Source: Gammaproteobacteria bacterium
GTDB taxonomy: Bacteria > Pseudomonadota > Gammaproteobacteria > Pseudomonadales > Azotimanducaceae
NCBI GenBank assembly: GCA_027295975.1
Contig: JAPUJX010000337.1
Coordinates: 1-16,001, forward strand
DNA length: 16,001 nt
Reading direction: 5' to 3'
Shown: in pieces, positions 1-7,242 of the stretch
Position numbering within the stretch: the stretch's first letter is position 1
Layout of the letters: every line of letters starts with the position of its first letter
Made by a program: the position numbers and the translations under genes
The notes under the pieces: model-generated
What the model was told of the DNA's origin: nothing
The model's input: only the letters and a program-made list of their open reading frames with translations
Databases searched by the model: none

Positions 1-1
1 C

Positions 2-457
2 CAGCTTGGCGGTGTCCGGATTGGAGAGGACGTCAGCATAGGTGCCTGCACGACCATTGATCGTGGCGCCATCGAAGACACGGTTATCGAAGACGGGGTC
101 AAGATCGACAACCAGGTTCAAATTGGGCATAACTGTCATATCGGTGCACACAGCCTCATTTGTGGCTGTGTTGGTATTGTCGGCAGCACGGTCATCGGAC
201 GCCACTGCGTCCTCGCGGGTGGCGTTGGGGTGGGTGGATATGGACCCATCGAGATTTGCGATTCCGTCGTCGTCAGTGGAATGACTCACGTATCCTCATC
301 CATTACCGAACCAGGGGTTTATTCCGGTGGGGTGTTGCATAATACCAGCCGTCAGTGGAAACGAAACGCCTTGCGGTTTCAGAAACTCGATGCGCTCAAT
401 CGACGTGTCGCTCACCTCGAGAGAACTCTTGCCAACCGGGAAGGTTCCACCAGCTGA
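2..457 (+). CDS. lpxD: UDP-3-O-acyl-glucosamine N-acyltransferase LpxD, C-terminal part (5' end outside window)
   Basis: LpxD adds the N-linked 3-hydroxyacyl chain to UDP-3-O-acylglucosamine, the third step of lipid A synthesis, in the cytoplasm. The frame is open from base 2 to a TGA at 455-457 and gives the last 151 residues of a protein usually about 340 long. Visible are left-handed beta-helix hexapeptide repeats, the CTTIDRGA motif, the IGHN motif carrying the expected catalytic His (visible residue 43, E. coli His239 equivalent), the IEICD block, ITEPGVYS, and a C-terminal amphipathic helix rich in Leu and Arg. Oddity: the second active-site His (E. coli His276) aligns with Tyr at visible residue 80 and is followed by an extra Gly-Pro. 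It heads the lpxD-fabZ-lpxA-lpxB cluster. The family is certain; full activity is less so because of the Tyr change. Confidence 0.95.
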   Translation, partial: QLGGVRIGEDVSIGACTTIDRGAIEDTVIEDGVKIDNQVQIGHNCHIGAHSLICGCVGIVGSTVIGRHCVLAGGVGVGGYGPIEICDSVVVSGMTHVSSSITEPGVYSGGVLHNTSRQWKRNALRFQKLDALNRRVAHLERTLANREGSTS

Positions 458-528
458 AGCCGTTATCTGAGAATGTCCCGCTGGGTGAGATAGAATGACC
501 TTGGTTACATAATAAAACCTCAAATACA

Positions 529-966
529 ATGAAGGACATCACCGAGCTTTTTGACTTCCTGCCTCATCGCTACCCGTTTCTGCTGGTGGATCGGGTGCTC
601 GAGCTTTCCGTGGGAGAAAGCATCCGTGGCTTGAAAAACGTCACGATGAACGAAAACTTTTTCGTCGGCCATTTCCCTGGACACCCGATCATGCCCGGAG
701 TGCTGATGGTCGAAGCGCTGGCACAACTTTCCGGCGTGCTGGCGTACGAAACCAAAAATACCCGGCCGGCCGACGGCGCGGCGTATTATCTCGGCGGAAC
801 CAACAAAACGCGTTTCAAAAAGCCTGTGATCCCAGGGGATCAACTCATCTTGCACAGTCGTATCCTCGCGGACAGAAGCCGGTTGATGAAATTCGATTGC
901 GCAGCGTTTGTCGAGGAAGAGCTGGTCTGCACGTCCGAGATCATCCTGATGGAAGGCGTATTTTGA
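529..966 (+). CDS. fabZ: 3-hydroxyacyl-ACP dehydratase FabZ
   Basis: FabZ dehydrates (3R)-hydroxyacyl-ACP to trans-2-enoyl-ACP in fatty acid elongation and competes with LpxA for hydroxyacyl-ACP. The 145-residue hot-dog-fold protein has the family's normal length. It shows [12 protein letters not shown] near residues 11-22, the helix motif [13 protein letters not shown] at 47-59 and EALAQ at 62-66. His48 and Glu62 are the expected catalytic pair. The ATG at 529 is the only sensible start; the ribosome-binding region ahead of it (AAACCTCAAATACA) is poor. The 71-base gap after lpxD holds a -10-like CATAAT at 508-513 but no convincing -35, so a local promoter is not established. It ends one base before lpxA, so the two are probably translated together. 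Confidence 0.97.
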   Translation: MKDITELFDFLPHRYPFLLVDRVLELSVGESIRGLKNVTMNENFFVGHFPGHPIMPGVLMVEALAQLSGVLAYETKNTRPADGAAYYLGGTNKTRFKKPVIPGDQLILHSRILADRSRLMKFDCAAFVEEELVCTSEIILMEGVF

Positions 967-967
967 G

Positions 968-1771
968 ATGATCGACCCGCGCTCGATCATCGATCCCAGT
1001 GCCGAACTCGGTAACAATGTCACGGTTGGACCCTGGACGATGATCGGTCCGGATGTGGTGATGGGCGATGATTGCTGGATAGCGCCTCATGTCGTATTGA
1101 AAGGTCCCACAACCATTGGCCGCAACAACAGGATCTATCAGTTTGCGACCGTTGGCGAGGACACCCCTGCGCTTGCTTACGGCGGAGAGCCGACAACGCT
1201 CCGGATTGGTGATGACAATGTCATTCGCGAGGGTGTCACGATCCACCGTGGACTGATCCAGGATCTTGGTGCGACCGTTATCGGCAACCACTGCCTGCTG
1301 ATGGCCTACGTCCACGTCGGGCACGATTGTATCGTTGGCGATCACGTTATCATGGCCAACAACGCCTCGATCTCAGGGCATGTGCAGGTTGGCGATCACG
1401 CCAATTTTGGTGGCTATTCCGGTGTGCCCCAGTATCGAAGTATCGGAGCCCACACCCACATTGCCGCGATGAGCCTCGTGCTGAAGGATGTACCCGCTTA
1501 TTTGACGGTTACCGGTAATCCGGCATACGCCGTCGGGCTCAACGTGGAAGGAATGCGCCGACGCGGTTACGACGACGAGCTGATCAGAACCCTGCGTCGA
1601 GCTCACAGAGTGGTATATCGCGAAGGGCGCGCGGTGGCCGATGCCTGCGAGGCGCTGGTGGATATCGCCCGGGAGGTGCCGGAGGTGGGGTTGTTCGTCC
1701 AGTCGATTCGGGATTCCCAGCGAGGGATAATTCGCCCTCGAGGTCGTGGTCTGGACAACGATGCCGACTGA
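968..1771 (+). CDS. lpxA: UDP-N-acetylglucosamine O-acyltransferase LpxA
   Basis: LpxA transfers a 3-hydroxyacyl chain from ACP to the 3-OH of UDP-GlcNAc, the first step of lipid A synthesis. The 267-residue protein (E. coli 262) has hexapeptide-repeat beta-helix sequence over about residues 1-185 and an alpha-helical C-terminus with GMRRRGY at 195-201. The catalytic His is His119 in HVGHDCIVG, with His116 and His138 matching E. coli His122 and His144. Oddities: the position of E. coli His160 (VHQF) is Pro154 (VPQY), and the acyl-chain 'ruler' position (Gly173 in E. coli, Met in P. aeruginosa) is Ala167, which hints at an acyl length between C14 and C10. The C-terminal part resembles the Pseudomonas type (GNPA, EGMRRRG). 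The start lies one base after the fabZ stop. Confidence 0.96.
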   Translation: MIDPRSIIDPSAELGNNVTVGPWTMIGPDVVMGDDCWIAPHVVLKGPTTIGRNNRIYQFATVGEDTPALAYGGEPTTLRIGDDNVIREGVTIHRGLIQDLGATVIGNHCLLMAYVHVGHDCIVGDHVIMANNASISGHVQVGDHANFGGYSGVPQYRSIGAHTHIAAMSLVLKDVPAYLTVTGNPAYAVGLNVEGMRRRGYDDELIRTLRRAHRVVYREGRAVADACEALVDIAREVPEVGLFVQSIRDSQRGIIRPRGRGLDNDAD

Positions 1772-1847
1772 CCTTCGGTCGAAGGCGACCATTGCAACCA
1801 CCTGCCCGATTGCCGGTGGTTCGATGAGCCGAGACCACCGGGCGTGA
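1761..1847 (+). CDS. possible 28-residue bridging small ORF between lpxA and lpxB
   Basis: An ATG at 1761, inside the last codons of lpxA but in another frame, opens 28 codons that end in TGA at 1845-1847. The TGA overlaps the GTG start of lpxB (GTGA arrangement). A short GGA at 1753-1755 lies five bases upstream. The predicted peptide begins MPTDLRSKAT and ends MSRDHRA; it resembles nothing I know. Its likely role, if translated, is to carry ribosomes across the 72-base lpxA-lpxB gap and open the hairpin in front of lpxB. An ORF this short can arise by chance in GC-rich DNA; the overlap at both ends is the only support. An internal ATG at 1824 gives a shorter 7-codon version. Confidence 0.3.
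   Translation: MPTDLRSKATIATTCPIAGGSMSRDHRA
1813..1841 (+). promoter_or_regulatory. hairpin immediately upstream of the lpxB GTG start
   Basis: CCGGTGGT (1813-1820) pairs perfectly with ACCACCGG (1834-1841). Three further pairs, TCG (1821-1823) with CGA (1830-1832), extend the stem across a one-base bulge (G1833) and leave a six-base loop. The stem ends two bases before the GTG codon and occupies the whole region where a ribosome-binding site would be. No T run follows, so it is not a terminator. It may limit independent initiation at lpxB; this is inference. Confidence 0.45.
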
Positions 1848-3001
1848 ATGGCCCGGTCATTGGCATCCTTGCTGGAGAAGCGTCAGGGGACAACCTCGGC
1901 GCCGGTTTGATGCGAGAACTGCGGGTGTTGTACCCCACCTGCACGTTCATTGGAATTGGCGGTCCGCTCATGATGGCTCACGGGCTGGAATCGTTGGTGC
2001 CGATGGAACGTCTGTCCATGAACGGATTTGTCGATCCGCTCAAACGGCTTCCGGAACTCATCGGCATTCTGTGGAAGCTGATCAGGTGTTATCGGGAAAA
2101 ACGTCCGGTCGTGTTTGTCGGGGTCGACTTCAACGTGTTCAATCTGTTGCTGGAGGGTATGTTGAGCCGGCGCGGGATCGAGACCGTGCATTATGTCAGT
2201 CCGTCGGTATACGCCTGGAGGCGAGGACGCGTGAAACGTGTCGCCGGGGCCGCGCGAATGTTATTGACCCTTTTTCCTTTCGAGCCGGATTTCTATTCCG
2301 GTCTGCCCATCGAAGCAGTTTATGTCGGACACCCGCTTGCCGATGAGATCACCCCCGAAGCGGGATCCGGCGAAGCCCGGTTGGTTGCCCGTCGCGAACT
2401 GAGATTACCGGACGAGCGGCTGTGTATCGCGTTGTTGCCGGGTAGCCGCATGTCGGAGGTCAAATACCTGGCGGACATATTCCTGACGGCGGCGGATCTC
2501 ATCAATGCCCGGGTAGGAGATGTGGGATTCGTAATTCCCTGCCTGCGTAAGAACATTGCCAACTGGTTGATCGATGCGCTCGGCAGCCATCGATCCCTCG
2601 ACGTGGTGCGATACGACGGCAATGCTCGACTGGCGTTGACCGCGTGTGATGCGGCGATCGTCAAATCTGGAACGGGCACGCTGGAAGCCATGCTGCTGCG
2701 CCGGCCCATGGTCGTGAGTTATAAGCTTGGTTACCTCACCTATCGGATAGTCCGGCGGATGATTCGTACGCCATTTGTAGCTCTACCGAACATCCTGGCC
2801 GGGCGGATGCTGGTGCCGGAATTGCTGCAGGATGACGCGACGCCCGAGGCATTGGCCGATAGTCTGCTTTCTTCGTTATCAGAGCTAGACAAAACGAGCC
2901 GGGAGCCAGAAACTCTCGCTGAGTTTGCTCGCCTGCACGAACTGCTCAGACAGGGCGCGGATAAGAAAGCCGCCCAGGCAGTGGCGCGATTGGTGACCTG
3001 A
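1844..3001 (+). CDS. lpxB: lipid-A-disaccharide synthase LpxB
   Basis: LpxB is a GT-B (GT19) glycosyltransferase that joins UDP-2,3-diacylglucosamine and lipid X into the tetra-acyl disaccharide at the inner face of the inner membrane. The 385 residues (E. coli 382) show [12 protein letters not shown] at 11-22, [35 protein letters not shown] and LPNILAGR. Asp95 matches E. coli Asp98. The start is GTG at 1844: no ATG, GTG or TTG lies further upstream in this frame, and the N-terminus aligns well from here. No Shine-Dalgarno sequence is visible and a hairpin ends two bases before it. Oddity: the usual DAPDFN motif reads DFNVFN. The family call is secure. Confidence 0.95.
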   Translation: MNGPVIGILAGEASGDNLGAGLMRELRVLYPTCTFIGIGGPLMMAHGLESLVPMERLSMNGFVDPLKRLPELIGILWKLIRCYREKRPVVFVGVDFNVFNLLLEGMLSRRGIETVHYVSPSVYAWRRGRVKRVAGAARMLLTLFPFEPDFYSGLPIEAVYVGHPLADEITPEAGSGEARLVARRELRLPDERLCIALLPGSRMSEVKYLADIFLTAADLINARVGDVGFVIPCLRKNIANWLIDALGSHRSLDVVRYDGNARLALTACDAAIVKSGTGTLEAMLLRRPMVVSYKLGYLTYRIVRRMIRTPFVALPNILAGRMLVPELLQDDATPEALADSLLSSLSELDKTSREPETLAEFARLHELLRQGADKKAAQAVARLVT

Positions 3002-3054
3002 CTTGCGTGCGGGAGAGCGCAAAGGCTGCGCAATCCCAATCACAGTTTTGCCAC

Positions 3055-3060
3055 GGAGGT
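3055..3060 (+). promoter_or_regulatory. ribosome-binding site supporting the rnhB start
   Basis: GGAGGT lies 12 bases ahead of the ATG at 3073, a somewhat long spacing. It argues for that ATG over the in-frame GTG at 3007, which begins five bases after the lpxB stop and would add 22 residues with no family resemblance. Confidence 0.6.
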
Positions 3061-3072
3061 TGCCGTACACAC

Positions 3073-3714
3073 ATGGCGCTCTTTGACGGATTCGCCGGTC
3101 CCGCTCTGTCCGCAGGCGTAGATGAGGTTGGCAGGGGTCCCCTGGCTGGCCCCGTCGTCGCCGGTGCGGTCATTCTGGACAACAGGATAGCGATCGAAGG
3201 ACTCAAGGATTCCAAACGCCTGTCTGCCGGGCGGCGCGAAGAACTTGCCGGGGAAATACGCAGGCGTGCGTTGGCATTCGCCGTGGGGCGCGCGGAAGTC
3301 GAGGAAATTGATGAGTTGAACATTCTCCGCGCCAGCCATCTTGCAATGCAACGGGCGGTCGCGGCCCTCGATCGACAACCAGAGGTCATCTACGTTGACG
3401 GCACCATGCTGCCCAGCTTCAGCATTCCCGCGGTTGCCGTCGTCAAAGGCGATACCCGGGTCCCGGAAATAAGTGCGGCCGCCATTCTGGCGAAGGTCGT
3501 GCGAGATCGGGAGATGGTCGAGCTGGCGAGGCGTTTCCCTGGTTATGGAATGGAGAAACACAAGGGATATGCCACGGCCGAACACCTGGCGGCGCTTGAT
3601 CGCCTGGGTTCGTGTCCGTTACACCGACAGAGTTTTGCACCGGTACGTCGAGCCGGTTCCCGCCCGGAATGGCTGAGATCCAGGGTTATTGTGAGGGAGC
3701 CCGTCCTACCATGA
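3073..3714 (+). CDS. rnhB: ribonuclease HII RnhB
   Basis: RNase HII cuts the RNA strand of RNA-DNA hybrids and starts removal of single ribonucleotides from DNA. From the ATG at 3073 the protein has 213 residues (E. coli 198). The [10 protein letters not shown] motif at 17-26 carries Asp17 and Glu18, YVDGT carries Asp109 and VVRDRE carries Asp145, so the metal-binding set is complete. [28 protein letters not shown] and HRQSFAPV are also typical. The C-terminal 20 or so residues after PVRRAG are an unconserved extension. It sits between lpxB and dnaE as in many gammaproteobacteria, and its stop overlaps a tiny ORF leading into dnaE. Confidence 0.95.
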   Translation: MALFDGFAGPALSAGVDEVGRGPLAGPVVAGAVILDNRIAIEGLKDSKRLSAGRREELAGEIRRRALAFAVGRAEVEEIDELNILRASHLAMQRAVAALDRQPEVIYVDGTMLPSFSIPAVAVVKGDTRVPEISAAAILAKVVRDREMVELARRFPGYGMEKHKGYATAEHLAALDRLGSCPLHRQSFAPVRRAGSRPEWLRSRVIVREPVLP

Positions 3715-3728
3715 TGAATATGCGATGA
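3711..3728 (+). promoter_or_regulatory. five-codon mini-ORF with overlaps on both sides, rnhB to dnaE
   Basis: ATG at 3711 overlaps the rnhB stop (ATGA, 3711-3714). It encodes MMNMR and ends in TGA at 3726-3728, which overlaps the dnaE ATG (ATGA, 3725-3728). The best Shine-Dalgarno sequence in the region, GAGGGAG at 3692-3698, is placed 12 bases before this mini-ORF and 26 bases before dnaE. Ribosomes could therefore pass from rnhB to the mini-ORF to dnaE by stop-start coupling. Such a short frame may also be chance. Confidence 0.35.
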
Positions 3729-6700
3729 GCCCGGATTTCGTTCATTTGCGTGTGCACAGCGAGTTCTCGATCGCCGACAGTATCATCAAGGTTCGTGATC
3801 TTGCCAGTGCCGCCGAAAAACTTGGCATGCCTGCCGTTGCTTTGACCGACCGGTGTAACCTTTTCGGTCTGGTGAAGTTCTATCAAGCTTGCATCGATGT
3901 CGGCGTCAAACCCCTCATCGGAACCGATCTCTGGTTCCGGAACGCCGAAGGGTTGGCATGCCGTGTCAGCGTCCTCGCAATGGATCAGGCGGGTTACGAC
4001 AACCTGTTGTTCCTGGTATCTGCCGCTTACACCCATACCCAGGAGCGCGGGTATGTAACGCGGGAAGGGTTATTCGAGCGCAACGGCGGGCTTTTGGTTC
4101 TGTGCGGCGGACTTCAGGGGGAGATTGGCCAGGCATTGATCAAAGGCAGTATGGCCCGGGCGTGCGAACTCGCGACCCTCTGGTCCAACGCTTTTCCGGA
4201 TCGAATCTACCTGGAACTGGTACGCAACGGGCGTCCCCTGGAAGAAGACCATGTTGCGGGAGCCGTGGATCTTGCCGCCAGGTTGGAACTCCCCGTGGTG
4301 GCAACCAACGATGTCTGTTTCCTCAATCGGGATGATTTCGAGGCGCACGAGACAAGAGTGTGCATTCAGGACGGCAGAGTACTGGATGACCCACGCCGCG
4401 AGCGGCGCTACAGCGCGGATCAGTATCTGCGCAGCGCCGTGGATATGCGGAAGCTCTTTCGGGATGTTCCCGAGGCGCTGGTCAATACGGTGGAAGTAGC
4501 CAGACGCTGTAACGTTCAGTTGGGATTGGATAACCACTACCTGCCCAACTATCCGGTGCCGGATGGCACCACTTTGTCGTCGTTCCTGGAAAGGACTGCC
4601 CGGGAGGGTCTGGAAGCACGGCTCACAAGGTTGCGGGAGCGTAACGAGGTTGTCGCCTACCCCGCAGGCGACCAGGTGGGGACTAGTGAAAACGGCGAGG
4701 GCCATTACCACCAGCGTCTCGAATACGAGCTGGATGTGATCAACCAGATGGGTTTCCCCGGATATTTCCTCATTGTGATGGAGTTCATTGCCTGGGCGAA
4801 AGACAACAATATTCCCGTGGGTCCCCGGGGTTCAGGCGCAGGGTCTCTAGTTGCCTACGCGCTGGGCATCACCGAAATCGACCCGCTGCGTTACGATCTG
4901 CTTTTTGAGCGATTTCTGAATCCCGAGCGTGTGTCCATGCCCGATTTCGACATCGATTTCTGTATGGAAGGCCGCGACAAAGTAATTCACCACGTGTCTG
5001 AACGGTATAGCGCCGATGCGGTCAGTCAAATCATCACATTCGGCACCATGGCGGCCAAAGCGGTGGTACGCGACGTTGCGCGAGTTCAGGGTAAACCCTA
5101 CGGGCTCGCTGACAAGCTCTCCAAACTCATTCCTTTCGAAGTGGGAATAACCCTCACCAGAGCCGTAGAGCAGACCAAGGAACTTCGCGAGTTCATTTCC
5201 GGCAACGATGAAGTCGGCGAAATCATGGATATGGCGTACAGGCTCGAGGGAATAGTGCGCAACGTTGGCCGCCATGCAGGCGGCGTGGTCATCGCACCCT
5301 CGCGGCTCACCGATTTTGTTCCGCTTTATGTAGACGAATCCAGTGGCGGTCTGGTTTCTCAGTTCGACAAAGATGATGTGGAGCGAGCGGGGCTGGTCAA
5401 GTTCGATTTTCTCGGTCTGAAGACGTTGACCATCATCGACTGGGCAGTTCAAGCGGTAAATGCCGCATCCGGACATGATGTGGAACCCATTGATGTCCAT
5501 CACATCCCCCTCGACGACAAGGCCACTTACGAGTTGCTCCGGAGCGGGGAAACCATCGGTATTTTTCAGCTCGAATCCCGGGGGATGAGAGATCTGATCA
5601 GACGCCTGTTGCCGGATCAGATCAACGATATTATCGCGCTGGTCGCTTTGTTCCGGCCTGGGCCGTTGCAGTCCGGGGCCGTGGATGACTATATCGATCG
5701 CAAGCATGGTAAGGCGAAGATCGACTATCCACATCCATCGCTGCAACCGGTGCTGAGAGATACCTATGGGGTGATGCTCTATCAGGAGCAGGTGATGTCC
5801 ATTGCCCAGGTGTTATGTGGCTTCAGCCTCGGTCAGGCGGATCTCCTGCGACGCGCCATGGGCAAGAAGAAGCCGGAAGAAATGGCGAAAGTTCGCCAGC
5901 AATTCGTTGATGGCGCCGCGGCCCGCGGCATCGATACGAAGTTGACCGAACACATATTCGGACTGGTGGAGAAGTTTGCCGGTTATGCATTCAACAAATC
6001 TCACAGCGCCACCTACGCGATGGTGTCTTTCCAGACCGCGTGGTTGAAAACCCACTACCCCGCACAGTTCATGGCGGCAACCATGTCGGCAGACATGCAG
6101 AACACCGACAGAGTTGTGACCCTGGTGGACGAGGTACGGCGTATGGGTATCGAATTGATGCCGCCCACCGTCAATCACAGCCGCTATCGATTTACGGTGC
6201 ACAATGATGTGGTGATGTACGGTTTGGGGGCCGTCCGAGGGATCGGTGAAGGACCGGTACTGGCGGTGGAAGAAGCGAGAACGGCGGAAGGGCCGTTCAA
6301 AAATCTCGTGGACTTCTGTAACCGGGTCGGTTCGCGCAAGGCGAACAAGCGTGTCCTCGACGCGTTGATTCGCAGCGGCGCCATGGATGATTTTTCTCAT
6401 GAGTCCGAAGCCCTCGACAGCGTTCGTGCCCGGCTACTCGCCGAACTCAATGATGCGATGCAGGGAGCCGAGCAGGAGGCCCGCGACTCGGCTTTCGGCA
6501 TGTCGGACATGTTCGGCGGAGTAAGCCAGGCTTCCGTGCTGAACAGGCTCCGGTCGGACGTTGTCCCGTTGACTAAAAAAGAACGCCTGCAAGGGGAGAG
6601 AGAAACGCTCGGGCTCTACCTGACCGGCCATCCCATAGAGGATTACCTGGAGGAGATTCATAGTTTTTGCCCGACCCGGATTGTGCAGCTGCGTTGCGAG

Positions 6701-7240
6701 AAGCGCAGCCAGCTTGTTGCCGGCCTGGTGGTGTCCGCAAGAACGATGCGTAGCCGTCGCGGTGGTTCGATGGGTTTTGTGGTCATGGATGATCGCAGTG
6801 GTCGCATTGAAGCCTCGCTGTTTCCCGATGTCTACGAAGTTGCGCGCAGCAAGATTGCCAAGGATGCGGTGCTGGTGCTGGAAGGCGAGGTGCAGCCGGA
6901 TGACTTCACGGGGTCGCTGAAGTTGCGAGTTGACAAGGTCTACACCATTGATGAGGCAAGGCAGCGGTTTTCCATCGGCGTGGAAATCGATTTTCGCGCA
7001 TGTGCCGTACCCGGCGACCTTGCGACCCGATTGCGGGCATGCCTCGAGTCTTTCCGGGTTGTCGAAGGGGGCAGTCCCGTGGCGGTGTTGTACCAGGCAG
7101 GCGATGGTCAGGGCACGAGCGCACAAGGACGTATCCTGCTCGGCCCACAGTGGAACGTTTGCCCGAGCGACGATCTGCTGGAGCGTTTGCGATCGGAGTT
7201 CGGGGTCGAACGGGTCAACGTGAGTTATCCGGGACGCTGA
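3725..7240 (+). CDS. dnaE: DNA polymerase III alpha subunit DnaE
   Basis: This is the replicative C-family polymerase, the catalytic part of the Pol III core. It has 1171 residues (E. coli 1160). The order seen is: N-terminal PHP domain (VHLRVHSEFS from residue 5), palm with DFDIDF carrying Asp407 and Asp409, a second palm segment VKFDFLGLKTLTII carrying Asp561, fingers with FQLESRGM, LFRPGPLQSG, YQEQVM and RRAMGKKKPEEM, FNKSHSATYA, then a C-terminal OB-fold around 1000-1080. Relative to E. coli the aspartates are shifted by a constant +6. Oddities: the normally invariant GPGRGS turn reads GPRGS (residues 366-370, one Gly missing), and the clamp-binding motif QADMF reads MSDMF (926-930). It ends two bases before tilS; accA, usually next, is absent. 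Confidence 0.98.
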   Translation: MSPDFVHLRVHSEFSIADSIIKVRDLASAAEKLGMPAVALTDRCNLFGLVKFYQACIDVGVKPLIGTDLWFRNAEGLACRVSVLAMDQAGYDNLLFLVSAAYTHTQERGYVTREGLFERNGGLLVLCGGLQGEIGQALIKGSMARACELATLWSNAFPDRIYLELVRNGRPLEEDHVAGAVDLAARLELPVVATNDVCFLNRDDFEAHETRVCIQDGRVLDDPRRERRYSADQYLRSAVDMRKLFRDVPEALVNTVEVARRCNVQLGLDNHYLPNYPVPDGTTLSSFLERTAREGLEARLTRLRERNEVVAYPAGDQVGTSENGEGHYHQRLEYELDVINQMGFPGYFLIVMEFIAWAKDNNIPVGPRGSGAGSLVAYALGITEIDPLRYDLLFERFLNPERVSMPDFDIDFCMEGRDKVIHHVSERYSADAVSQIITFGTMAAKAVVRDVARVQGKPYGLADKLSKLIPFEVGITLTRAVEQTKELREFISGNDEVGEIMDMAYRLEGIVRNVGRHAGGVVIAPSRLTDFVPLYVDESSGGLVSQFDKDDVERAGLVKFDFLGLKTLTIIDWAVQAVNAASGHDVEPIDVHHIPLDDKATYELLRSGETIGIFQLESRGMRDLIRRLLPDQINDIIALVALFRPGPLQSGAVDDYIDRKHGKAKIDYPHPSLQPVLRDTYGVMLYQEQVMSIAQVLCGFSLGQADLLRRAMGKKKPEEMAKVRQQFVDGAAARGIDTKLTEHIFGLVEKFAGYAFNKSHSATYAMVSFQTAWLKTHYPAQFMAATMSADMQNTDRVVTLVDEVRRMGIELMPPTVNHSRYRFTVHNDVVMYGLGAVRGIGEGPVLAVEEARTAEGPFKNLVDFCNRVGSRKANKRVLDALIRSGAMDDFSHESEALDSVRARLLAELNDAMQGAEQEARDSAFGMSDMFGGVSQASVLNRLRSDVVPLTKKERLQGERETLGLYLTGHPIEDYLEEIHSFCPTRIVQLRCEKRSQLVAGLVVSARTMRSRRGGSMGFVVMDDRSGRIEASLFPDVYEVARSKIAKDAVLVLEGEVQPDDFTGSLKLRVDKVYTIDEARQRFSIGVEIDFRACAVPGDLATRLRACLESFRVVEGGSPVAVLYQAGDGQGTSAQGRILLGPQWNVCPSDDLLERLRSEFGVERVNVSYPGR

Positions 7241-7242
7241 CC

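Noticed and set aside
1772..1785. Palindrome CCTTCGGTCGAAGG after lpxA as a terminator
   Set aside because: Short, with a two-base loop and no T run.
3007..3072. Longer RnhB starting at GTG 3007
   Set aside because: The extra 22 residues have no family match, and GGAGGT at 3055-3060 supports the ATG at 3073. Coupling to the lpxB stop five bases away keeps it possible.
4847..5746. Long open frame (299 codons) on the - strand inside dnaE
   Set aside because: It lies wholly opposite conserved dnaE coding sequence, has no recognisable domain, and GC-rich genes often give such antisense frames.
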